Assembly: GCF_002410825.1 (NCBI RefSeq)
Contig: NZ_DHOS01000002.1
Coordinates: forward strand, 184,696 to 248,695
Origin: Proteiniphilum sp. UBA5384
Lineage (GTDB): Bacteria; Bacteroidota; Bacteroidia; Bacteroidales; Dysgonomonadaceae
Length of the DNA stretch: 64,000 bases
Reading direction: 5' to 3'
Part shown: positions 1 to 7,774 of the stretch, piece after piece
How the letters are laid out: each line of letters begins with the position of its first letter
Position numbering within the stretch: the first letter of the stretch is position 1
The notes under the pieces: model-generated
Databases searched by the model: none
The model's input: the letters and a program-made list of their open reading frames with translations, nothing else
What the model was told of the DNA's origin: nothing
Made by a program: the position numbers and the translations under genes

Positions 1-1
1 G

Positions 2-706
2 ACCGCCCTTGCGTTGGCATTGCAGAAAATAGGGAAACCGGTGATACTGGTCCTGAATGAAGGACGACCGCGCCTGATCCGCAAAATAGAACCGGGATCT
101 AAAGCTGTGCTCCAACTCTACCTGCCGGGCAATTTCGGGGGAGATGCGCTGGCCGATATCCTCGCCGGAGATGTCAACCCGAGTGGGAAATTGCCGTATA
201 CCTACCCGAAATTCGAGCAGGGGTTAATCACCTACGACCATAAACCGGGACAGAATATCGATGGTAAAATGGAAGGTGCTTATGATTATGGGGCACAGAC
301 ATCGGTACAGTATCCCTTCGGATTTGGATTGAGTTACACCACCTTTGAGTACGGCAATTTGACGGTTGATAAGCCCGATTTTGTGTCGGGCGATCTGCTA
401 ACCGTTACCGTGGATGTGAAAAATGGTGGAGCCGTAGCCGGTAAGGAATCAGTATTACTTTTCAGCAGTGATATGGTGGCTTCACTTTCACCTGATGTAC
501 GCCGTCTGTGCGCATTTGAAAAGATATCGCTCGAGCCGGGTGAAACTAAGACAGTGACATTACAGCTGGCAGCCGACGATCTTGCCTTTGTCAATGAGAA
601 TGGCATATGGACACTTGAGGCGGGCGAGTTTAAACTGCAGGCGGGCGATCAGATTGCGATGGTTAATTGTATGAAGACCCGTATTTGGGATACTCCCAAT
701 AAATGA
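2..706 (+). CDS. Glycoside hydrolase family 3 (beta-glucosidase type), C-terminal part only
   Basis: This frame is open from the first bases of the window, so the gene begins upstream and only the last ~235 residues are visible. The fragment holds the end of the GH3 C-terminal alpha/beta sandwich (motifs LPGNFGGDALADILAGDVNP and YPFGFGLSYTTF). A fibronectin type III-like domain follows, of the kind that ends most Bacteroidota beta-glucosidases and beta-xylosidases (GKESVLLFSSD, LEPGETKTVTLQL). The catalytic aspartate of the (beta/alpha)8 barrel would lie outside the window, so substrate specificity cannot be judged. GH3 enzymes of this layout release glucose or xylose from the non-reducing end of oligosaccharides, usually in the periplasm. 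The family call is firm and the exact substrate is unknown. Confidence 0.9.
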   Translation, partial: TALALALQKIGKPVILVLNEGRPRLIRKIEPGSKAVLQLYLPGNFGGDALADILAGDVNPSGKLPYTYPKFEQGLITYDHKPGQNIDGKMEGAYDYGAQTSVQYPFGFGLSYTTFEYGNLTVDKPDFVSGDLLTVTVDVKNGGAVAGKESVLLFSSDMVASLSPDVRRLCAFEKISLEPGETKTVTLQLAADDLAFVNENGIWTLEAGEFKLQAGDQIAMVNCMKTRIWDTPNK

Positions 707-1264
707 AATAATTGATGTTCTAAACCAGAAATCATAGACATACAATAAAAATTTTCCTGCGGCGGTTGAATAAAGATCCGGATACCTGTCCATATAAAAT
801 GGCAGAGAGTGCGTTTTTGCACAGCGCTATATCGCTTCGCCTGAAACCTGTGAAGATATTGTGCAGGATACTTTTTTCAATGTGTGGAAAAATCGAAAAA
901 AATCAAGGTCACCCCTTCTTTTAGGAATTTGCTGATTATCAGTGTAAAAAGCACTTGTATATATTATCTCCGGAAGCAATGCTCAATACTGTGTTGAAGC
1001 AGATATCCGAAAATGTCAGGAAAGCGTTCGAATTAAGCCGGTTTGAAAATAAAATTTTAAATACATTTTGTTATATTTGTTTCGGATTATTGATCCACAG
1101 AATAAAAATTGATTCTAAACAGTTTTGGGTCTCTGAAGAAACAAAATTAAGTCCAACTGTTTCATCCCATTTTTTGAACGGAGGAAACGTTCCGGGATAC
1201 TCAATTTTAAAAACCCTGATTTCTGGCTTTTTGCTCTGATTTTTATATCTAAATATATAATCGC
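707..1264. other. 558-base gap between the GH3 gene and the S9 peptidase
   Basis: The gap contains the sigma factor relic at 822-1060. A possible Bacteroidota -7 box, TATATTTG, lies at 1072-1079. The nearest TTTG upstream (1042-1045) is 26 bases away, too far for a consensus promoter, so assignment to the S9 peptidase gene is weak. Nothing else convincing was seen in the remainder. Confidence 0.4.
822..1060 (+). pseudogene. Decayed ECF RNA polymerase sigma factor (sigma-70 family)
   Basis: Three pieces of one ECF sigma factor lie in order but in three different frames. Bases 825-899 read RYIASPETCEDIVQDTFFNV, followed by WKNRK, which is sigma region 2. Bases 902-994 read IKVTPSFRNLLIISVKSTC, then IYYLRKQ, which is the rest of region 2 and the linker. 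Bases 1003-1050 read ISENVRKAFELSRFEN, the start of region 4. The helix-turn-helix half of region 4 is gone. Two frameshifts and the missing C terminus make this a relic. In Bacteroidota such sigma factors usually sit beside a FecR-type anti-sigma factor and a SusCD pair, none of which remains here. The match is from pattern recognition, but several diagnostic blocks agree. Confidence 0.8.
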
Positions 1265-3538
1265 ATGAACATAATAAAAAAAACGGGTGTTTTGATTGCC
1301 GCAATTGTAACAATTATGAATTTGAATGCACAAACTATTGCAGGGGATTGGAAAGGCACTTTATCGGTGCAAGGAATAAATCTGGAGTTGATCTTCCATT
1401 TTGCTGGAGAAGACGGGAATTTATCAGGGACGTTGGATGTGCCAACGCAGGGGGCTGGCGGCATACCGGTGGATGTGATTAAACTATCGGGTAATGAGGT
1501 GAAGCTGGGGGTGACAGCACTACAAATCGTTTATAATGGGGAGCTGGGGGATGACACTATTACGGGAAATTACGAACAGGCGGGGACGTCTCTTCCATTG
1601 ATCCTGCAGCGTTTTGAAAGCAAATTGCCGGGTAATCCTGATCTGGTGACGAGCGAAGAGGAGTTGGGTAGACTAGCCGGCCTTGACAAGGGAAATTATA
1701 AATATAGTGTAGCCGATTATTTTGTACGTCCGAATGCGTCCGCTTTCCAGCTCTCACCCAATGGCAAATATCTGTCATACAAGGAAAAAGATGGTCTTAA
1801 GAATCATGTCTATATCAAAAATATTGCCTCCGGGGAGGTGATCCGTGCCATTGAGGAAAAAGAAGAACCCATCAAAGGGTACGGATGGATCAACGACGAG
1901 CGGTTGTTTTATGTGATGGATAACGGTGGAAATGAGAATTATCATATTTATGCAGCAAATATCGATGGCGCAAATCCACGTGACCTCACTCCCTTTGAAA
2001 ATGTGAGGGCAGGTATTATTTCTATCCTGAAAGATCAGAAAGATTATATCATCATATCGATGAACAAAGATAATCCACAGATATTCGAACCGTATAAACT
2101 GAACGTGGTAACGGGAGAACTGGAGAAACTCTATGAAAACACTGACGTGGCCAACCCTATCCAGGGGTATGATTTTGATAAAGAAGGGAATTTGCGCGGA
2201 TACACCAGGATGGTAAACGGAGTGGAGATGGAGTTCTATTATAAAAATAGGGAAACGGGGGAATTCGAATTGAAGAAAAAGACCAACTGGGACGACAGTT
2301 TCGGAATCGTGGCTTTTAATTACAATACACCCGATCCCGACGATGCCTATGTAGTGACTAATCTCGATGGAGATAAAGTCCGCATCGTTCTCTATGATTT
2401 GAAGAATAACCGTGAAATCAAAGAGATTTTTTCGAATCCCCAGTATGATGTGTCCGGTATGAGCCTTTCCCGTAAACGGAATTGGGAGATCGATTATTTC
2501 AGTTATGAAGGTGAAAAATCGGAGATTATCCCGGTGAGCGACCTCTACAAGGAGATCGATACCGGAGTGAAAAAGAACTTCCCCGGAAAGATTTATGGTA
2601 TTGCCGATTATGATGATGACGAAAATACCTTCCTGATCATCCTCCAGAGCGATAAGCTTTATGGGACTTATTACGAGTATGATGTAAAAACAAAACAGTT
2701 TAGCCTGCTGTACGACCTGATGCCGCAACTGAAGGAAGAGGATATGGCGGAAATGCGTCCTATCACCTTTACGAGCCGTGACGGGTTGACGATCCATGGC
2801 TATATCACCCTCCCGAAAGAAGCGCTACAAGGCAAAAAAGTGCCTATGGTGGTGAATCCTCATGGCGGTCCTCAGGGAATCCGTGATTCATGGGGTTTTA
2901 ATCCTGAAACACAGTTGTTCGCCAGTCGTGGCTATGCCACCCTGCAGGTGAACTTCCGTATCTCCGGCGGATATGGCAAGGAATTCCTGCGTGCCGGATT
3001 CAAACAGATCGGCCGGAAAGTGATGGACGACGTGGAAGACGGTGTGCGCTACGCTATCGCCCAGGGGTGGGCAGACGAAGGCAAAATTGCGATTTATGGC
3101 GGTAGCCATGGCGGTTATGCTACCCTGATGGGGCTTGTGAAAACCCCCGACCTGTATACCTGCGGAGTAGATTATGTGGGTGTATCCAATATCGAGACTT
3201 TCTTTTCATCATTTCCCGAGTACTGGAAACCACTCACTGAGATGGTGAAACAGATATGGTACGACCTGGATAATCCCGAAGAGAAGGTTATAGCCCGTGA
3301 GGCTTCACCGGTCTACCAGATCGATAAGATCACCAAACCGGTCTATGTGGTGCAGGGAGCCAACGATCCGCGTGTGAATATCAACGAGTCGGACCAGATT
3401 GTGACGGCACTGCGTGCGAAAGGACTCGAAATTCCCTATATGGTGAAATATAACGAAGGGCATGGCTTCTATCGGGAAGAGAACCGTATGGACTTTTATA
3501 GTACTATGCTGGGATTTCTGGCGAAATATTTGAAATAG
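1265..3538 (+). CDS. S9 family peptidase (prolyl oligopeptidase / acylaminoacyl-peptidase type) with extra N-terminal domain
   Basis: This 757-residue serine peptidase is probably exported, with a signal peptide of about 22 residues ending near NLNAQ. After it come about 100 residues (TIAGDWKGTLSVQGINLEL onward) of a small beta-rich domain often found in front of alpha/beta hydrolases of Bacteroidota. A beta-propeller region follows (about residues 135-480), and the catalytic alpha/beta-hydrolase domain ends the protein. The triad is complete: Ser614 in GGSHGGY, Asp701 in ANDPRVN and His733 in EGHGF. Family members cleave short peptides, often after proline or at blocked N termini, and serve peptide catabolism in the periplasm. 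The gene stands alone and converges on the next gene with a 14-base gap. The exact peptide specificity cannot be told from sequence. Confidence 0.9.
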   Translation: MNIIKKTGVLIAAIVTIMNLNAQTIAGDWKGTLSVQGINLELIFHFAGEDGNLSGTLDVPTQGAGGIPVDVIKLSGNEVKLGVTALQIVYNGELGDDTITGNYEQAGTSLPLILQRFESKLPGNPDLVTSEEELGRLAGLDKGNYKYSVADYFVRPNASAFQLSPNGKYLSYKEKDGLKNHVYIKNIASGEVIRAIEEKEEPIKGYGWINDERLFYVMDNGGNENYHIYAANIDGANPRDLTPFENVRAGIISILKDQKDYIIISMNKDNPQIFEPYKLNVVTGELEKLYENTDVANPIQGYDFDKEGNLRGYTRMVNGVEMEFYYKNRETGEFELKKKTNWDDSFGIVAFNYNTPDPDDAYVVTNLDGDKVRIVLYDLKNNREIKEIFSNPQYDVSGMSLSRKRNWEIDYFSYEGEKSEIIPVSDLYKEIDTGVKKNFPGKIYGIADYDDDENTFLIILQSDKLYGTYYEYDVKTKQFSLLYDLMPQLKEEDMAEMRPITFTSRDGLTIHGYITLPKEALQGKKVPMVVNPHGGPQGIRDSWGFNPETQLFASRGYATLQVNFRISGGYGKEFLRAGFKQIGRKVMDDVEDGVRYAIAQGWADEGKIAIYGGSHGGYATLMGLVKTPDLYTCGVDYVGVSNIETFFSSFPEYWKPLTEMVKQIWYDLDNPEEKVIAREASPVYQIDKITKPVYVVQGANDPRVNINESDQIVTALRAKGLEIPYMVKYNEGHGFYREENRMDFYSTMLGFLAKYLK

Positions 3539-3552
3539 AAAAAGCAGCTAAT

Positions 3553-4797
3553 TCAATGCTGTGGAGATTTGTTATTCAACCGTATGCCGAAACCTAACAT
3601 CAGGTAATTCGGCGTATCGAAATTCTGCAGGTTGTATCCTATATGTATAAATGAGTGGCGTGAAACTTTTATTTTTAGCGCCAGTATTTGGTATAACCCT
3701 TTCAGGTCGCCCCCACGATGAATGACATTGGCGCCGATACCCACCCCTAAGTCAAAAAAGGGCATTACGTATTCGGCCCGTGCAGAGAGTCCCAATGCCA
3801 ACTGTTTATTCAGTGCGGGTTTATAGAATGTATAGCCGGGGTTATCTTCTCCCATCCCGATGATATAATCTTCGGTATATACATTGGCACTGCTGTCATA
3901 CACACCGTCGAGCGATGCTCCCACCCGCAGCCTGTACCCCAGGTTGTACATAGGGTTGAAGTTAAATCCCAGTACGGTGTACTTATCGGGTGAAGCCATT
4001 TGCTCATTGTTGAAGAAAACTCCTTTGCGCCGCCAGGAACCGAACAAAACTATATCATAATTGACGTGGTGGGGAAAATCACGTGTATAAGTGACATTGC
4101 GCAGGCCGTTTGTAAGGGAGTTCTGTTGCCGGTTGATATTATAGCTGATCCCCACTTTCGCATCTGCAGTATTCAACCCTGCATTCGGGAATTTGGTGTT
4201 TCCGTTGGAGAAATGGGTAAGGGTAATCCCATAAATCAGGTCGAAATGACGGGAAAGGTACTGTCTGAAATAAAAATTCATATTCATATAGGCATTGACT
4301 TTCGATCCGACCATCCCGTTATAGGAATTATTATAATAATCGTAGGGATGCCAGCCCGTAGAAATACCGAAGTTCCATTCGTAGTCGAACGACAATTGAC
4401 GGCCTATATTGAAAAGGGTGGAGCCTTGAAACAGATAAATCGCTTTGGGATCGCCTATCTCGCGGGAATTACCGAAACTATAATAGGCAAGGCCGATCCC
4501 CTGGTACGCCCCCCGGTATATTTGGCCGGTACGGCTATCGGGATGAAACTGGAAGGAGTATTTGAGATGGGTGGAACGGGTATATTTGATTGGTCGGGAT
4601 TGTTCGTTTACCCCCCTCAGAAAGTCATTGGTACGAATAATATAGCCCGGTCGTTCCTCTATCTCCAGCCTATGGATAAGTGTTCTCCGGTTTTTGGTGA
4701 CCGAATCGATACGAATCTGTGACATCACATTGTGTATCGTCGCAAAGAACAAAAAGAAGAATAACAACGTACCTCTGCTAATTACTATTTTGTACAT
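3553..4797 (-). CDS. PagL-like acyloxyacyl hydrolase (lipid A 3-O-deacylase family), outer membrane
   Basis: The product is 414 residues from the chosen start. The frame is open to a GTG at 4842 that would overlap argS by a few bases. The ATG at 4797 is preferred because it follows a G-rich RBS-like stretch and begins directly with a signal peptide (MYKIVISRG, then a run rich in Leu and Phe). The body has alternating hydrophobic and aromatic strands typical of outer-membrane barrels. The motif LTHFSNGNTKFPNAGLN carries the His-x-Ser pair (H195, S197) of the PagL catalytic centre. Family enzymes remove an acyl chain from lipid A and so tune surface charge and immune recognition. It lies just downstream of argS on the same strand and may be co-transcribed. 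Length exceeds enterobacterial PagL, as in other Bacteroidota homologues. Activity is inferred, not shown. Confidence 0.75.
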   Translation of the reverse strand: MYKIVISRGTLLFFFLFFATIHNVMSQIRIDSVTKNRRTLIHRLEIEERPGYIIRTNDFLRGVNEQSRPIKYTRSTHLKYSFQFHPDSRTGQIYRGAYQGIGLAYYSFGNSREIGDPKAIYLFQGSTLFNIGRQLSFDYEWNFGISTGWHPYDYYNNSYNGMVGSKVNAYMNMNFYFRQYLSRHFDLIYGITLTHFSNGNTKFPNAGLNTADAKVGISYNINRQQNSLTNGLRNVTYTRDFPHHVNYDIVLFGSWRRKGVFFNNEQMASPDKYTVLGFNFNPMYNLGYRLRVGASLDGVYDSSANVYTEDYIIGMGEDNPGYTFYKPALNKQLALGLSARAEYVMPFFDLGVGIGANVIHRGGDLKGLYQILALKIKVSRHSFIHIGYNLQNFDTPNYLMLGFGIRLNNKSPQH

Positions 4798-4838
4798 GCC
4801 CCCTAATATGGTAAATTTTATATCCTGCATCCTGCATC

Positions 4839-6632
4839 TCACATCCTTTCGGGTACCTCTATACCGAATAGTCCCATTCCTTTTTTTATGGTAAGAGCGA
4901 TATTTTTTGATAATAACAAACGGAAATCACGTAAGGAGGTGTTCTCCTCACGAAGGATAGGAAAATCATGGTAGAACTGGTTGAACTCTTTTGCAAGGTC
5001 ATAGACATAGTTCCCGATAAGGGAGACATTGTATTCGGCACCTGCCTGTTTTACAACAGCATCGAATTCGGCAAGGAGTTGTACCAATCCCTCTTCTTTT
5101 TCAGCAAGGAGAAGGGTATAATCCGGTTTTTCCGGAATGGCAATGCCCTGCTCGGCGGCCTTACGCAGGACTGATTGGATACGGGCGTGTGTATATTGTA
5201 TAAATGGTCCCGTATTCCCGTTGAAATCGATAGATTCCTTTGGGTTGAAAGTCATATTCTTCTTCGGATCCACCTTCAGGATAAAGTATTTGAGGGCACC
5301 CATGCCAACCATTTCCGCAATCTTATCGGCTTCGTCAGTAGGGATACCCTCCAGCTTACCGAGTTCCCTTGATGTTTCACGGGCGGTTTCCACCATCTCC
5401 GTCATCAGGTCATCGGCATCCACTACAGTTCCTTCGCGTGATTTCATTTTCCCTTCAGGAAGTTCTACCATGCCATAGGAAAAGTGTACCAGCCCTTTTC
5501 CGAACCCAAAACCCAGCATATCAAGCAGGATTGAAAGCACTTGGAAATGATAATTCTGTTCATTTCCTACCACGTAGATCATGGTGTTGATCGGATAATC
5601 GTCGAAACGTAGCTTAGCAGTGCCGATGTCCTGGGTCATATAGACCGAGGTGCCGTCGGCACGTAATAGTAACTTATGATCCAGCCCGTAGGGAGTGAGG
5701 TCGGCCCATACCGATCCATCTTCTTTCCGGTAGAAAAGTCCTTCGTCGAGGCCACGCAGCACCTCCTCTTTCCCTGCTAGGTAGGTTTGCGATTCGTAAT
5801 ATATCTTATCGAAAGAAACCCCCATACGGTGATATGTCTCGTCGAACCCGGCATATACCCATTCGTTCATCCGCTTCCATAAGGCGACGGTCTCTTTGTC
5901 GCCGGCCTCCCATTTCCGTAGCATCTCACGCGCTTCAGCCATCAATCGGGACTGCTCTTCCGCTTCCTCTTTCGACAGACCTTTGCCCTGTAAAGCCGCC
6001 AATTCTTCTTTGTATTTTTTGTCGAATAGCACATAATAATCGCCGATCAGGTGATCCCCTTTTTTCTCCGAGGACTCGGGTGTTTCACCGTTCCCCCACT
6101 TCTGCCATGCCAGCATCGACTTACATATATGGATACCCCGGTCGTTGACGATATTAGTTTTTACTACCCGGTTACCATTGGCTACAAGTACTTCACACAA
6201 TGAATGTCCCAACAGGTTATTCCGCACATGTCCCAGATGAAGAGGCTTATTGGTATTGGGAGAGGAGTATTCTACCATATAAAGGGGGGCATCATCAGTA
6301 GCAGGAGTAAAACCATAGTCGGGCTGTGTATCTATCTCTTCGAGTAACCCGATCCATGCTCCCGATGTGATCTCCAGGTTCAGAAAACCTTTGATTACAT
6401 TGTATCCGGAGACAATGCCGGCGTTTTCCGCAAGCCAGGCACCTATCTCTTCTGCCGTTTCTTCCGGCTTTTTCCGGGAGATTTTTAATAGGGGGAAGGT
6501 CACCAGTGTATAGTGTCCCTTAAATTCCTTTTTTGTTTTTTGAAGCGTGATCTGCGACGTGTCCATGTCGCTATGGTAAAGCTCTCTTATTGCACGGATA
6601 ATGATTTCCTGAAGATGATTCTCGATCTGCAT
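4839..6632 (-). CDS. argS: Arginine--tRNA ligase
   Basis: A class I aminoacyl-tRNA synthetase of 597 residues, full length for Bacteroidota ArgS. It charges tRNA-Arg in the cytoplasm. Residues 1-100 form the ArgRS-specific N-terminal domain. The HIGH signature is HLGH at 132-135 within KPLHLGHVRNNLLG, and the KMSKS counterpart is KMKSREGT in the Rossmann fold's second half. The C terminus ends with the anticodon-binding helical domain (NVSLIGNYVYDLAKEFNQFY, ending GLFGIEVPERM). The start ATG is 25 bases downstream of a TACTTTTG box on the minus strand (6657-6664), which would give a very short leader. The stop is next to the PagL-like gene. Confidence 0.97.
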   Translation of the reverse strand: MQIENHLQEIIIRAIRELYHSDMDTSQITLQKTKKEFKGHYTLVTFPLLKISRKKPEETAEEIGAWLAENAGIVSGYNVIKGFLNLEITSGAWIGLLEEIDTQPDYGFTPATDDAPLYMVEYSSPNTNKPLHLGHVRNNLLGHSLCEVLVANGNRVVKTNIVNDRGIHICKSMLAWQKWGNGETPESSEKKGDHLIGDYYVLFDKKYKEELAALQGKGLSKEEAEEQSRLMAEAREMLRKWEAGDKETVALWKRMNEWVYAGFDETYHRMGVSFDKIYYESQTYLAGKEEVLRGLDEGLFYRKEDGSVWADLTPYGLDHKLLLRADGTSVYMTQDIGTAKLRFDDYPINTMIYVVGNEQNYHFQVLSILLDMLGFGFGKGLVHFSYGMVELPEGKMKSREGTVVDADDLMTEMVETARETSRELGKLEGIPTDEADKIAEMVGMGALKYFILKVDPKKNMTFNPKESIDFNGNTGPFIQYTHARIQSVLRKAAEQGIAIPEKPDYTLLLAEKEEGLVQLLAEFDAVVKQAGAEYNVSLIGNYVYDLAKEFNQFYHDFPILREENTSLRDFRLLLSKNIALTIKKGMGLFGIEVPERM

Positions 6633-6957
6633 ATCTTAATTGCTGTTTTAGAGACACAAAAGTATGAAAATTTTTGCAAATTGTGGAAAATGGAGTGTAA
6701 ACTTAAACAGGGATAGCATCAAAAGTGTCTCTATAATTGCATTTATTGCAAAATTCAGATGTTTTATCTCTGATTCTATTACAAATAATATTGTGGATTC
6801 CTTTTTGAATCACTTGTATACCACGATTGAAAGATGTATGCAAGAGCCAATGATGCTGAAGTGTCCCATTATCGGGATTCTACAAGGTTGGAAATAAACG
6901 CTATACTATGACAACATAGTGGCGCTTGGACCGCCTTTAAAGGAAGATAGTGCGCGC
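6633..6957. other. 325-base gap between tcdA and argS
   Basis: Apart from the argS -7 box the stretch shows no recognisable gene on either strand. A 77-codon open frame on the plus strand (6664-6897) has no family resemblance and no ribosome-binding site that I can support. It is most likely non-coding or decayed sequence. Confidence 0.4.
6657..6664 (-). promoter_or_regulatory. Likely -7 box of the argS promoter
   Basis: On the minus strand the sequence reads TACTTTTG, which fits TAnnTTTG of Bacteroidota primary sigma promoters. No well-spaced -33 TTTG was found (the nearest is 12 bases away), so confidence is moderate. Transcription would start about 18 bases before the ATG. Confidence 0.4.
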
Positions 6958-7701
6958 TTATGCGTTTTTTACAATATCCTGAATAACCAGCCCCGACAGG
7001 GTGAAGCCGAATACAGCAGTTACCTGTACCATGGTGCCGTTGGTTTGTGCCTTGTGGAAACTGCCATTCTCGTTGGCATCGGGTAGAGCTTCCTCTCCTT
7101 TGTTGGAGAGCCGTTCCTCGCTATAGACGCACAGGATAGGCTTATGCAACCCGCTTCCTTTACGTATGCGTTCACGCAAAGCAGATGCCAGTTTGCAACC
7201 ACGTACTTTCCAGAATTCAGCGACTTTTATCTGTTGCGGGTTTATTTTGAGGGCTGCTCCCATGGAGGAAAAGACAATGGCATTGCTTTGTGCGGCGGTA
7301 GTTAGCAGATGTGCTTTATGTCCGAGTGAGTCGATGGCATCAATCACATAATCGTATTGTTCCAAATGAAACGAAGCGGACGATTCTTCACTGTAAATCT
7401 CCGGGATGGCGTGGATGGTGGCATGGGGATTGATTTCCTGTACCCGTTTTTTCAACACTTCCACTTTCAATTCGCCGATGGTTTGGGTAGTGGCGGGTAG
7501 TTGCCGGTTGATGTTGGCAACGGCCACCCTGTCGGAATCGACCATTGTCAGGTGCATGATCCCACTGCGGATTAACCCCTCGGCGCACCAACTGCCGACG
7601 CCGCCGACACCGAAAAGAATCACCTTTTTCCCGGCGAGCGACTGCATTGCTTCCTTGCCGAGCAACAGTTCCGTACGGGCAAATAACTCGTTGTACTCCA
7701 T
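6958..7701 (-). CDS. tcdA: tRNA threonylcarbamoyladenosine dehydratase (TcdA/CsdL)
   Basis: This 247-residue E1-like, ThiF-fold ATPase converts the t6A base next to the anticodon of ANN-decoding tRNAs into its cyclic form, ct6A. The nucleotide-binding glycine motif GVGGVGSW begins at residue 31. Conserved E1-family landmarks follow: DSDRVAVANINRQ (adenylate-binding Asp and Arg), VIDAIDSLGHKAHL, and the C-terminal TVSA-like segment VTAVFGFTLSGLVIQDI. Length matches bacterial TcdA. It is transcribed away from the ABC-F gene on the same strand. Another t6A-related gene, tsaE, occurs far away in this window. E1-like relatives such as MoeB and ThiF are less likely because the catalytic Cys/zinc segments differ and the genome context is not cofactor synthesis. 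Confidence 0.9.
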   Translation of the reverse strand: MEYNELFARTELLLGKEAMQSLAGKKVILFGVGGVGSWCAEGLIRSGIMHLTMVDSDRVAVANINRQLPATTQTIGELKVEVLKKRVQEINPHATIHAIPEIYSEESSASFHLEQYDYVIDAIDSLGHKAHLLTTAAQSNAIVFSSMGAALKINPQQIKVAEFWKVRGCKLASALRERIRKGSGLHKPILCVYSEERLSNKGEEALPDANENGSFHKAQTNGTMVQVTAVFGFTLSGLVIQDIVKNA

Positions 7702-7774
7702 TCTTTTTTCAAATAGCGCACAAAAGTAATATAATTACTCAAACAAAGAATGCATCTATATTGTAATATTGCAG

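Noticed and set aside
1775..2797. A 340-codon minus-strand open frame across the S9 peptidase gene
   Set aside because: It lies wholly antisense to the peptidase's propeller region, has no family resemblance, and its length is a by-product of the sense gene's codon use.
6664..6897. A 77-codon plus-strand frame between argS and tcdA
   Set aside because: No ribosome-binding site or family resemblance, and it overlaps the argS promoter region.
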